Of a stretch of DNA of 64,000 nt, positions 54,535-62,690 are shown piece by piece. The stretch spans positions 19,530-83,529 of the forward strand of contig JAJUIC010000001.1 in NCBI GenBank assembly GCA_029265595.1. The letters run 5' to 3'. The first letter of the stretch is position 1, and every line of letters begins with the position of its first letter. This DNA comes from Flavobacteriaceae bacterium. Its GTDB lineage: Bacteria; Bacteroidota; Bacteroidia; Flavobacteriales; Flavobacteriaceae. A program made the translations under genes and the position numbers. Below the pieces are notes generated by a model that was given only the letters and a program-made list of their open reading frames with translations, was not told the DNA's origin and ran no database searches.

Positions 54535-54894
54535 CTACCTTTCGGGCTCCCTCTTATAATCTGTAAGAAAGTAATTTAAGGCGGCCATGGAGAGCATCCC
54601 AAGGTGAAAAGCCAGGGTGCGTTTGTCTTTTCGGATGGTTTTTGAAAATGTCAAAATCGACAATCCCGCCAGAAATCCCATATCAGCCTTCTGATGGTTT
54701 TCAAAGGGAATCACTCTGGCCAGTCCATAAGGAGTATCGGTCAGTGCATTGGTAGCGAGAAAGCCCGTAGACAATGCCTGGTAGGTTCTGGCCGCTTCAT
54801 CATTAATTCCGAAAGCGACGGGGCCCATTACCTGCATTCCGGTATAGGCATAGTCAATTAAGGCGTGTTGGGAAGGACTTATTGGTTTTTCCAT
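54535..54894 (-). CDS. Small integral membrane protein (SPW-repeat-like)
   Basis: 119 residues with about three hydrophobic helices. It begins MEKPISPSQHALIDYAYTGMQVMGPVAFGI, which recalls SPW-repeat membrane proteins, where an H-A-x-x-D-Y start precedes spans. NHQKADMGFLAGLSILTFS and LGMLSMAALNYFLTDY follow. No activity is known. A perfect TAGATTTG box lies at 54918-54925 on the minus strand, 24 bases above the start, in support of the gene. Confidence 0.65.
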   Translation of the reverse strand: MEKPISPSQHALIDYAYTGMQVMGPVAFGINDEAARTYQALSTGFLATNALTDTPYGLARVIPFENHQKADMGFLAGLSILTFSKTIRKDKRTLAFHLGMLSMAALNYFLTDYKREPER

Positions 54895-55054
54895 TGCGAT
54901 GATTTTTCTGTTTTACTCAAATCTACTGATTTTCAGGTTATTGAGCCTTTAAAATTCCAGCAAAGCTTTGTTAACTATGGCTTAAACCTACTTGACTCAA
55001 GAATGTGGTAGGAGGTTGTTACCCGGATGGTTAGGCTCCCATGCTGATTTCTTT

Positions 55055-55062
55055 TACTTTTG
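55055..55062 (+). promoter_or_regulatory. -7 promoter box (TACTTTTG) of the flavin enzyme gene
   Basis: TACTTTTG matches TAnnTTTG, 43 bases above ATG 55106. It supports that start over the earlier in-frame codon at 54992, which would lie above the box. No TTG is seen at -33. Confidence 0.4.
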
Positions 55063-55105
55063 TTTTAGTTATACTATTGTTGAATCACACCTGGACCTCC
55101 CCCTT

Positions 55106-56116
55106 ATGACAGTACTGGATTTCGAACCCATTCAGCATGCAGATTTTGACCAGGCCCAATTGCCTGAGGAAGTACTTCGGTGGATTGCGCAGCATAACCT
55201 GTGGAATATATGGGTGCCGAAGGCCTTTGGCGGGCAGCAGCTAACCCTAAGTCAGGGGCTGCAGGTTCAAAAAGAACTGGCCCGATTTGATGGAAGTCTC
55301 GGCTGGACCCAAACTCTTTGTAGTGGGGCCAATTTTTTCATAGGGAATCTTCAAAAAGAGGTCATAACAGAAACTTTCGGGACTTATGGTAACAGGATTT
55401 GTCTGGGTGGAAGTGGAATGCCCACCGGTGAGGCTCAAAAGGAAGGGGACCACTACAGGATCACCGGCAACTGGAAATACGCTACCGGAGCTCCTCATCT
55501 TACCCATTTTACCTTGAATGCACGGGTGGTGGAAAATGGAAAAGCGGTCCTCTCAGCAGATGGGAAAGAGGTGGTTCAGTCATTTCTGTTATCGAGAAAC
55601 CAGGTGAAGCTGATTCGGGACTGGAATACGATGGGCCTGAAGGCCACTGCCAGTCATTCCTTTAAAGTGGAAGATATTCTGGTGCACCAGAGCCACTCCT
55701 TTATTTACAACGAAACCTACCTCCCCCAGCCTATTTTCAAGATTCCATTTCCGATTTTTACAGACCTCACCCTGTGGGTAAATTATCTGGGGATGGCCCA
55801 GCATTTTCTCCAAGAGGCCAAAAGTACCGGTTTGCAACTGGACTTTAGCAGATTGGAGGGGGTACTCATGGCTGCTGACAGCGCTATTGACCAGTTTGCC
55901 TCGGAGGTGGAGGCGACCCTTGAAAAAGGAGGATCCTTTTCAAAGGAATTTACCAGTGAGGTGCATGAAGCCGGAGCCAGCTCGGTGAGACACCTTACCA
56001 GCTGCCTGATCGCGCTTTATCCAAAACTGGGAATGCGAGCCTGCAGTACAAGTCAACCCCTGAACAAAATATTTAGAGATTATTTTACTGCTACCCAGCA
56101 CATTAATTTTCTGTAG
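55106..56116 (+). CDS. Acyl-CoA dehydrogenase-fold flavin enzyme (monooxygenase-like)
   Basis: 336 residues from ATG 55106. Helical N-domain with LWNIWVPKAFGGQQLTLSQGL and DGSLGWTQTLCSG, a beta domain with GSGMPTGEAQKEGDHYRITGNWKYATGA (in pieces), and a C-terminal helical domain ending in FRDYFTATQHINF. These are acyl-CoA dehydrogenase-fold traits, and the spacing (GWTQTLCSG, GNWKYATG, terminal R-D-x-x-T-x-x-Q-H) is closer to group D flavin monooxygenases such as DszC/HpaB relatives. It is shorter than most members (380-400). Substrate and partner reductase are unknown. It converges on the cassette at 56138. Confidence 0.75.
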   Translation: MTVLDFEPIQHADFDQAQLPEEVLRWIAQHNLWNIWVPKAFGGQQLTLSQGLQVQKELARFDGSLGWTQTLCSGANFFIGNLQKEVITETFGTYGNRICLGGSGMPTGEAQKEGDHYRITGNWKYATGAPHLTHFTLNARVVENGKAVLSADGKEVVQSFLLSRNQVKLIRDWNTMGLKATASHSFKVEDILVHQSHSFIYNETYLPQPIFKIPFPIFTDLTLWVNYLGMAQHFLQEAKSTGLQLDFSRLEGVLMAADSAIDQFASEVEATLEKGGSFSKEFTSEVHEAGASSVRHLTSCLIALYPKLGMRACSTSQPLNKIFRDYFTATQHINFL

Positions 56117-56137
56117 TGGAATTTCCGGAATCCGGCC

Positions 56138-57034
56138 TTAATCCACTTCTTTAATAATGAAAAACCCATCATTGCCCTGGGATTGATACAGGGGCATGAA
56201 AATCGTAGCATCCCATCGGCTTCTGATTTCTTTGCCATTTTGAAGTGCCAGTAACTGGTCATCCTGAATTTGCTCAAAATTCTCGAAACCAGGACGCATT
56301 TCAAAGGAATCCCCTTTTTCCAGACCGTGCCGGTGGATGATTTCGAAGGTTTTCTGTCCTTCCGGATATTGGCGGGCAAAGACTTCATAACAACCCGGAT
56401 AACAGGAAAGACCCTCCAACTCCAGGTCACAGGCCTTCTTCAGGGCCAGCCAGATCAGGCTCTCCTGATTTCTCTGGGTTTCTTCTGCCTCGTGTTGTCC
56501 CCCTTCAAAGGTAAATCCGGTAAGACCGTTCTTGCTGAAGTATTTATCTATGGAGCCATCCACGATGTCGCTAAAGCCCTTGACGATATACACCGGAAAG
56601 CGATGGGCAAATTCGTTGTTACCGCCTACATCCTGCACGGAGATATAAGGCAAACTGCTGGAAGAGGTGGTATGACAATCCACAAAATAGCGCTGGGGAT
56701 ATTTATCGGGCCCGTAGTCCTTTAGGATCTGGATGATTTCCTGCATCTCCTTTTCTTCGTGGGTGGTAGGATCCCTTTGAAGTTTTTCATCGGTCCATGT
56801 ACGGTTTAGATCCTCATCTATAAAACGCTGGTTTTGCTGAAGCCCTTCCTGATTCCCCGCAATCCCGATAAAGGTTCCTTTCATGCGAGGTTTTTTCTCT
56901 TCCAGTTCCCTGAAAACCTCTTGCAGGGCCCGAACGCCACTGGGCTCATTTCCATGAACCCCTGCCGTTATCAGCAGCAGGGGCCCTCCTTTTTCTCCTT
57001 CATATTTGCCTAACATTCTCGGAACCCGTTCCAT
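56138..57034 (-). CDS. Aspartoacylase / succinylglutamate desuccinylase family zinc hydrolase
   Basis: 298 residues from ATG 57034; the longer frame to 57187 overlaps the upstream gene and looks unrelated. M14-related fold with zinc ligands H27 and E30 in TAGVHGNEPSG, H121 in FVDCHTTSS, and the conserved NR pair in EDLNRTW (R78). FEGGQHE supplies a likely catalytic Glu. Family members cleave N-acyl or C-terminal amino-acid amide bonds. It starts 16 bases after the ATP-grasp gene and is the last gene of the three-gene cassette with the DUF1704 peptidase. Confidence 0.87.
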   Translation of the reverse strand: MERVPRMLGKYEGEKGGPLLLITAGVHGNEPSGVRALQEVFRELEEKKPRMKGTFIGIAGNQEGLQQNQRFIDEDLNRTWTDEKLQRDPTTHEEKEMQEIIQILKDYGPDKYPQRYFVDCHTTSSSSLPYISVQDVGGNNEFAHRFPVYIVKGFSDIVDGSIDKYFSKNGLTGFTFEGGQHEAEETQRNQESLIWLALKKACDLELEGLSCYPGCYEVFARQYPEGQKTFEIIHRHGLEKGDSFEMRPGFENFEQIQDDQLLALQNGKEIRSRWDATIFMPLYQSQGNDGFFIIKEVD

Positions 57035-57050
57035 AATACTCCTTTTTAAA

Positions 57051-58100
57051 TTAAACCATGGTCGCCAGTACGCGGTTGGAAATCTTTCCCTTATAGAGTC
57101 TTTTATACTCCATCTTCTTTTCAATGGAATCAATGACCACATCAGAGAAATCGGGCAGGCCAATTTCATTAAAGTGATCCAGCCCACCAGGGCTCAGTAC
57201 ATTGATTTCAATAAGCTTGTCCTTAACAATATCAAGACCCACGAAAAAGAGTCCATCCCTGATGAGTTTGGGAGCTGTTATTTCAATAATCCGCTTCATT
57301 TCATCGGTTAAAGGACTACTATCCGCCGTTGCTCCCTGAGCGAAGTTACTTCTGAATTCTCCTTCTCCCAGAACCCGCTTGATAATGCCGTATTTCCCAT
57401 CTTTTTCCATGACCCGGCCATTCATAAGGAGGACTCTTACATCTCCCTCAGTCCCCGCAGGCAGATACTCCTGAGCAATGATATAGCCCTTGTTGGAGAG
57501 GTTGGTGAGAATCTGGTTGAGGTTCTTTTCATTCTTGTCTATGAAATACACATCTCTTCCACCCGAACCCTCCAAGGGTTTTAAAATCATCTTTTTCTTC
57601 TTCTGTTCGTAGAATTCCATGATTTCCTCCTTGTCCCGGGTAATAATGGAAGGTGGCTTTATTATACTGGGTAATTCTTCAAAATAGAGTTTGTCGATAA
57701 AGGCATGAGAAAGGGCATAGGCGTCATTGAGAACAAGCACCCCGGCTTGTTGCATCATTCTTCCGAAAGCGACTCCCGCCTGCTCTGCCCACTGACGGTC
57801 CGAACCTTCCTCTGTGGGGTTGTTCCGGATAAAGAGTACATCGAGATCTGTGGCGATGATTTTTTGTTTTTTTGCCCTTTCACTCTGGAGGACCTCAAGA
57901 AAATGCTGCGGAGAATCAATCTCGGCATTTTTGGGTATATAGGTGCTGATAATGGACAAAGGTTTGTCGTGGGCGAAGCTGAAGTCCCCCACTCCCATCA
58001 CGTAAACTTCATGCTTGCGTCTGCGCGCTTCGTGCATGAGATAAACGGTAGTACCACAAGTCTCTGTGGAGATGGAATTAATAACAAAGCATATTTTCAT
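57051..58100 (-). CDS. Glutathione-synthetase-like ATP-grasp ligase
   Basis: 349 residues. An N-terminal Rossmann-like domain (MKICFVINSISTETCGTTVY) precedes the ATP-grasp fold: K174 in ILKPLEGSGG, the hinge region IAQEYLPAGTEGDVRV at 208-223, D290 in VGLDIV, and metal ligands E298 and N300 in IEINVLSPGG. It is like GshB/RimK-type ligases that join a carboxylate to an amino group with ATP. No GshA is adjacent, so glutathione itself is not implied. The start overlaps the DUF1704 stop by 4 bases; the aspartoacylase-type gene follows. Confidence 0.88.
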   Translation of the reverse strand: MKICFVINSISTETCGTTVYLMHEARRRKHEVYVMGVGDFSFAHDKPLSIISTYIPKNAEIDSPQHFLEVLQSERAKKQKIIATDLDVLFIRNNPTEEGSDRQWAEQAGVAFGRMMQQAGVLVLNDAYALSHAFIDKLYFEELPSIIKPPSIITRDKEEIMEFYEQKKKKMILKPLEGSGGRDVYFIDKNEKNLNQILTNLSNKGYIIAQEYLPAGTEGDVRVLLMNGRVMEKDGKYGIIKRVLGEGEFRSNFAQGATADSSPLTDEMKRIIEITAPKLIRDGLFFVGLDIVKDKLIEINVLSPGGLDHFNEIGLPDFSDVVIDSIEKKMEYKRLYKGKISNRVLATMV

Positions 58101-59977
58101 TCGCGTATCATTTGTGAGAGGCTGATGCCGTCCCGGATTTTCTGTAATCGTGTTTGAGTTTCTTCTGATTTTAAATAGCGTGGAATCAGGTTGGTGTCTT
58201 TCATCACGCCTCGTTCTTTGAGCTCCCGGATTACGGGAAGATGTTTTAATGCAAATTTTCCAGAAAACAGAATTTCAAGTTCTCCACCTTTTTGCAGGTA
58301 TTCCCGGAGCTGTACCAGGCCCCGGAGGTATATCACATCTTTAGTAAAGCCGCCACCTTGCAGGATTCTGGAGGTGGTATTAAAAGCTCTAAGGTCGCTA
58401 AAGCCGTATTGGCGGTGCAGAAGTCGGAATATCTCCTGAAAGTCAGCCCCGTCCAGGCGGGCAGCAGCAGCTACCACTCTTCCGGCAAGGGTGCGCATTC
58501 GGTTGGCCGTTAATCCGTTTACCAGATACTCAGCCAGCACCGCAATCCCCTCCTGAAGTGCGTCGTAATCGGTGAGACCCGTGGAAAGCATCCGCAGCGG
58601 ATGTTGTATTCCATTGTAATAGGTCAGCACATGAGTACCCACTTCGTGCTGGACCAGTGCTTTGGTCTCCGTGGGAGCCATTTTATAGTCGCTTGGGATA
58701 TACAACTCACCCTGAGAAACCATCAGGATATTGACATCATCCCGGACATGAATCCGGGAATAGAAGTTTCCGTCCTGCTCTTTAAAATATTCGAATTCCT
58801 CCTGGGCCAGATTCTTGAAATCCTGAGCATCCATCTGGTAGTGAACAGGGTCTAAAGGGTCCTCTTCCTGTACTTCATCAAGCAGTTGTTGGGCCTGCTG
58901 CTGCAGCTCCCTTTCGATCCCATCATACAACATCAAGCTATTGTAAAAGAAATGAGGTGTCCCTCGGTCCGTTAGCATACTTATCTGCATTTCCAACTCT
59001 TCGCGTTTTTCTCTAAAGAGAAAAGACAGGGCAGGGTCATCCACTTCCTCTATTTTTAGATTATAGAGTTCCCTCTTTAGAACATCAGGATCAATGGGCA
59101 GCAACCGGTAGTGGTAATTGAGCAATTTCTCATAGTTGCTTTTGAAGAAGGTTTCCTTGACTTGCCGAATGTTGGAAGGAGAAATAAGCCACAGAAATTG
59201 ATAGGAGGTTTCTATGTGTGACAGAGCCTTGTCAATCTCCAGCACCTTTTCCCTAAGCTTTTTCTGTCCCAGAGCCCTGTAACTTTCTACCCCGCTACTG
59301 GTTTGAACCCGAATAAATTCAAAGATGGTTTTATGTAGAACCAGCACCAGGTCATCCTTGAAGCTTCTGAAAAATACCGGGTACTCCTCCCCTTCATTGT
59401 TGCGATACAGCGGCGGAATTTGTAGACCCAATAGCAATATACCGGCATCTTTGAGTTCGTTGACTTCCAATAATGGAAGCTCGCCCTCCCCCTGTCGTTG
59501 TTCCGTATCTTCTATATTGGTTTCAGAAAACGACAGGCCCTGATATTTGGCCGTCATTTTCTCCAGTTCCTCCTTGAATACTTTAATGGTAGTTGGTAAT
59601 TTAGTGGCAGGTCCTTTCAAATTAAACGAACTACTGCCCTGTGGCCCGGCATAAAGCTCCAGTAACAGAAATGTCTTGAATTTACTAGCCATCGCATCTC
59701 CCAGACTGAACATCAATTGTCGGTACGCTTCGAAGTCTTTGTTGCCCAAAATAAGAAAGGAAGCCTCACTCAAAACAAACCGAATGGTCGCTTTATCCTG
59801 ATCGGTATCTTCCTTTAGCCGATAAACTACCAGATATGGGAGTTCTTCACTCATGTGCAGGTAGCCGCCACCCGGTAAATGCCGTTCCACCTCCCCTTCT
59901 TCCTGAAGTTCCCGAAGAATTTCAGAAATGGGGGTCTCCCCTATGACTGAATCTCTGTTATCGGTACTAACTTCCAT
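58097..59977 (-). CDS. DUF1704 (QEGLA-motif) zinc metallopeptidase
   Basis: 626 residues. Zinc motif HEVGTH at 444-449, followed by QEGIA at 475-479 where E476 is the likely third ligand. This is the flavohemoglobin-expression-modulating QEGLA-motif family. The N-terminal third is a separate region with EDTDQDKATIRF and other strands. A eukaryotic relative of DUF1704, MATCAP, removes C-terminal tyrosine from tubulin (from memory), which suggests a carboxypeptidase-like role here. It heads a leftward cassette with a 4-base overlap to the ATP-grasp gene. No promoter box was found upstream. Confidence 0.88.
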   Translation of the reverse strand: MEVSTDNRDSVIGETPISEILRELQEEGEVERHLPGGGYLHMSEELPYLVVYRLKEDTDQDKATIRFVLSEASFLILGNKDFEAYRQLMFSLGDAMASKFKTFLLLELYAGPQGSSSFNLKGPATKLPTTIKVFKEELEKMTAKYQGLSFSETNIEDTEQRQGEGELPLLEVNELKDAGILLLGLQIPPLYRNNEGEEYPVFFRSFKDDLVLVLHKTIFEFIRVQTSSGVESYRALGQKKLREKVLEIDKALSHIETSYQFLWLISPSNIRQVKETFFKSNYEKLLNYHYRLLPIDPDVLKRELYNLKIEEVDDPALSFLFREKREELEMQISMLTDRGTPHFFYNSLMLYDGIERELQQQAQQLLDEVQEEDPLDPVHYQMDAQDFKNLAQEEFEYFKEQDGNFYSRIHVRDDVNILMVSQGELYIPSDYKMAPTETKALVQHEVGTHVLTYYNGIQHPLRMLSTGLTDYDALQEGIAVLAEYLVNGLTANRMRTLAGRVVAAAARLDGADFQEIFRLLHRQYGFSDLRAFNTTSRILQGGGFTKDVIYLRGLVQLREYLQKGGELEILFSGKFALKHLPVIRELKERGVMKDTNLIPRYLKSEETQTRLQKIRDGISLSQMIRE

Positions 59978-60222
59978 ATAAGTTTTTTTGGACTTTATAC
60001 AATTAAGAAAGAAGCCTATTTGGCCCCTCTTGTAAAAGTAAAATTTAATTTCAACCCAATAGAATCAAGGGCTGAGCCTTAAGTGAATATTAGCAATACT
60101 TTAACCACAAGCAACAAGGGCAAGGGATTTTCGATAGTCTAGGATCGTTATAAAAGGATCTGCGGGGGCCAAAGTGAAATATGGAAGAGGAATATCCGAA
60201 TGGTTAATGTGCAAATTGACCA

Positions 60223-60265
60223 ATAAAAAAACCCTAACCACTTGCGATTTAGGTGATCAGGGTTT
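60223..60265 (-). terminator. tRNA-Arg terminator
   Basis: AAACCCT (60229-60235) pairs with AGGGTTT (60259-60265), with further CCTAA/TTAGG-like pairing inside, and the minus-strand exit is TTTTTTTATT. It lies 6 bases past the tRNA 3-prime end. Confidence 0.8.
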
Positions 60266-60270
60266 AAAAG

Positions 60271-60344
60271 TGATCACGCCAGGATTCGAACCTGGGACCG
60301 TCTGCTTAGAAGGCAGATGCTCTATCCAGCTGAGCTACGTGACC
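60271..60344 (-). tRNA. tRNA-Arg (anticodon TCT)
   Basis: 74 bases on the minus strand. The acceptor stem GGTCACG/CGTGATC (one G-T pair), D-stem GCTC/GAGC, anticodon stem TCTGC/GCAGA and T-stem CCAGG/CCTGG with TTCGAAT loop all fold. The anticodon loop CTTCTAA gives TCT, reading AGA/AGG as arginine. CCA is not encoded. A full promoter is upstream and a terminator downstream, so it is a solo transcription unit. Confidence 0.97.
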
Positions 60345-60356
60345 ATTTTTGCGGTG

Positions 60357-60386
60357 CAAATATAGCGAGCTTTTCAAAAAACACAA
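60357..60386 (-). promoter_or_regulatory. tRNA-Arg promoter
   Basis: On the minus strand a -33 TTG (60384-60386), a 19-base spacer and -7 TATATTTG (60357-60364) fit the consensus exactly. The -7 box ends 12 bases before the mature tRNA 5-prime end. Confidence 0.8.
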
Positions 60387-60566
60387 CCAATAGTCTTGAT
60401 TTATTTTAAAGAAACATTTTTATGTATATCGAGAAATCACCTAATGTTTTGTCATGCACCTAATTAGAAGGAAACTCTTAGCCAAAACTTTTATAGTCCG
60501 TTAGAGCATTTTTACCACCAATCCCTATTTGGCAAATCAAAAACCTGACAATATCATTACAGAAGG

Positions 60567-60598
60567 TTTGCAGGTATCACAATTAGCAGTTAAATTTG
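60567..60598 (+). promoter_or_regulatory. Promoter of the GldL-like miniprotein
   Basis: TTTG (60567-60570), a 20-base spacer and TAAATTTG (60591-60598) match both consensus boxes. Transcription would give a leader of about 72 bases to ATG 60676. Confidence 0.6.
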
Positions 60599-60675
60599 AG
60601 TGACACCTGGTTAAAACTTGGGATTTGCACTCAGCATGAAATCAGGATGACGTGCATCCACCTAACAATTGAATT

Positions 60676-60870
60676 ATGGACAAGAAAAATAGGTTATTGT
60701 TCAAATTGCTTGGCATGGGGCTAATAGCTATTGTGATTGGGGCTAATCTGAAAATCAATGGTAACCCTAATGCCCATTATACTTTGTTTACCGGCTTGAT
60801 TCTTGAACTGGGATCAATACTAGGTTTGATCCTGTACAATCTGTCCAAATTGAAATCGATATTAAAGTAG
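60676..60870 (+). CDS. GldL-like two-span membrane miniprotein (64 aa)
   Basis: 64 residues with two hydrophobic helices (about 10-27 and 36-55) and basic ends. The first span reads LGMGLIAIVIGANLKI (K26) and the second LFTGLILELGSILGLIL (E44). The pattern G-A-x-x-K-I in the first span and G-L-x-x-E in the second is the one of GldL, the T9SS/gliding motor protein, whose conserved Glu in the second span is needed for proton use (from memory). GldL itself is about 200 residues with a long cytoplasmic tail, which is absent here. A perfect promoter supports expression. Function is unknown. Confidence 0.6.
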   Translation: MDKKNRLLFKLLGMGLIAIVIGANLKINGNPNAHYTLFTGLILELGSILGLILYNLSKLKSILK

Positions 60871-61016
60871 GCTTTAGAAGCTGGTGGTTACTGTAATTGA
60901 GTTTTAGCTTCAAGACAAAAGTGATGTGCAAGGCTTCCTTCTCAAACTGGAATACATAGCGCTATCCAAGAGGATACGGGAATAGAGAATATGTTTAAAT
61001 TTCCCGGAGTAAAATC

Positions 61017-62528
61017 TTACTCCTTTAAAAGGAAATCAAAAATGAAATTCAATGGTGCATGCTCCTTGTCTTTATATTGTTTAATGGTTGGGATTACCTC
61101 ATAATGGGGAATCACTCCGCGTCCAAAGGGAATTTTTTCCTCTACGTTCAGTTTGAATTGAAGAGCAGGAATTTCTACCTGAATCTTCGAATGTGGTAGT
61201 ACATATTCTTCTCTATATCCGCTGGTGTTCCCATAATACCCTCCACCGGTTTCCTGACCCACAAAAACACCTATGTTCTGAGAATAAGCCATACTGGCAA
61301 ATTCACTTCCACCGGAATACGTCCCGGGTCCGATTATAATGAAGATGTTTTCACCCTGGTATTTGTATTTCGGTTCTTTTGAGTAAGCCATTAATCCGTG
61401 TCCGAAAAGTCCGTTTCTACGTCGGATGCCGCCGTCTGCCATTTTTTTGGTGGTGAAGAGTCTTTCTAGAAGACCGAAGGTTTTTAAGGTTATTGGCTCA
61501 TCTACTCTATTGTCTAAAAAGGATTTCTGAGCTTTGGCCATTACGGTGTGATACTTTTGATAATTATTTCCAATATAAGAATATAAGTGTCCCTCATTCC
61601 CTTCATCTCCCCCATCATTTTTACTGACATCAATGATGATTGTCTCGATCTTTTTCTCTGCTATAGTTTTAAAGCTCTTCTTTAGAAAGTTCTTCAGTGT
61701 CCTATGGTTCGACTGGATTTGTATCCGGCTGTTGGAGAACGTGTTAATGGATAAAACTGCTACTGAATCTCTCAGAATTTGAAACTCTAGAGGAGCAATG
61801 ACTGAGGCTGCTGATGGCTCTCTCTTGCCGTATCTTTCTTCTATTTTTCGGTTGATCTGCGGTAACGTGAGAGGCTCCAGTCGAAAGGTGGAATCCTGAC
61901 CTTCCATTTCTACCTCAAAGGAATCTACCTCTCCGTAATAGTAGTAGTAATTCAAGGCAAAATCGAAATGGTCAAGGTAAAAGTATTTTGTCAGTTGAAT
62001 GTTTCCATCACTGGCATATAAGGTTCCCAACTTTGAGATAATTTCATCTGGCGTCTCTCCATTTATCATCTTGATTTTCCTAAATTTGACTTTTTCAGAA
62101 GAAAAACTCAAGTCCTCCGTTACGTAAAGATCTGTTCCTAAAAACTTAACCATCAATGGCAGGAACGTAGCTTTTTCCCTTATTCCGTTGTTAATAGACT
62201 GAGGTAAAACAAGAGCGGTATGAGCTTCTTTTGACATGGAGATTAAGGGAGCTATCGCCTTGTGGAATTCCAGAACATTCATGTCCCGATTAATTTTTGA
62301 TTTAGCTCGGGCGAAAGCACCATCAAAACTGTCTTTCGAAGTGTACCAGTACAACCCCGTATGATACTTCTCCAGGCCCTGTTTCAGAAGTTCGAAATCC
62401 AGCAGTAACGAATCTTTTTCAATAAGAGGAAAACCGCCATATTGCTGGGCGTGGCCTGCTGAACTTGAAAATACCAATAGAAAAAGGAAAACGAGGATAA
62501 AATTTGCTTTCAATAAGGCTTTGATCAT
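61017..62528 (-). CDS. S41 family secreted peptidase
   Basis: 503 residues from ATG 62528, chosen because it gives a clear signal peptide (LKANFILVFLFLLVFSSSAGHA, cleavage before QQYGG); an in-frame ATG at 62642 would place a hydrophobic stretch before it. Central beta-rich region, then the S41 catalytic part: TIIIDVSKNDGGDEGN, and GPGTYSGGSEFASMAYSQ with the nucleophile near S405. S41 enzymes are periplasmic processing proteases. Its substrate is unknown. It is transcribed alone, divergent from the HAD gene. Confidence 0.85.
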   Translation of the reverse strand: MIKALLKANFILVFLFLLVFSSSAGHAQQYGGFPLIEKDSLLLDFELLKQGLEKYHTGLYWYTSKDSFDGAFARAKSKINRDMNVLEFHKAIAPLISMSKEAHTALVLPQSINNGIREKATFLPLMVKFLGTDLYVTEDLSFSSEKVKFRKIKMINGETPDEIISKLGTLYASDGNIQLTKYFYLDHFDFALNYYYYYGEVDSFEVEMEGQDSTFRLEPLTLPQINRKIEERYGKREPSAASVIAPLEFQILRDSVAVLSINTFSNSRIQIQSNHRTLKNFLKKSFKTIAEKKIETIIIDVSKNDGGDEGNEGHLYSYIGNNYQKYHTVMAKAQKSFLDNRVDEPITLKTFGLLERLFTTKKMADGGIRRRNGLFGHGLMAYSKEPKYKYQGENIFIIIGPGTYSGGSEFASMAYSQNIGVFVGQETGGGYYGNTSGYREEYVLPHSKIQVEIPALQFKLNVEEKIPFGRGVIPHYEVIPTIKQYKDKEHAPLNFIFDFLLKE

Positions 62529-62690
62529 GCTTGGTTCAATGGGCGGTTCGAAATAAAGAGGTTGAAAGGCCAGCAGTACCCCTAAAATAGAAATATTTTT
62601 GATACTCCATGGGACATGTTTAATCTTCTGGTAATGGTCCATGTTCTTTAACCTCCTGCTAATTGCGTATCTTGCAGAAAAAATTGTTCT

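Larger units (their letters stand above)
60345..60675. other. Spacer between tRNA-Arg and the GldL-like miniprotein
   Basis: 331 bases. It holds the tRNA promoter (60357-60386, minus) and the miniprotein promoter (60567-60598, plus). The rest is AT-rich and shows no gene. Confidence 0.65.

Noticed and set aside
54992-55105. N-terminal extension of the flavin enzyme
   Set aside because: It contains a Phe/Tyr-rich stretch unlike the family and lies above the -7 box at 55055.
57035-57187. N-terminal extension of the aspartoacylase-type gene
   Set aside because: It would overlap the ATP-grasp gene by 137 bases, and its residues look like the shadow of that gene; ATG 57034 fits the family start.
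60174-60365. 63-codon ORF across the tRNA-Arg region
   Set aside because: It covers the tRNA, its terminator and its promoter on the opposite strand; it is a by-product of the RNA gene.
62529-62642. N-terminal extension of the S41 peptidase
   Set aside because: The internal ATG 62528 gives a proper signal peptide directly; the extension adds an extra hydrophobic stretch before it.
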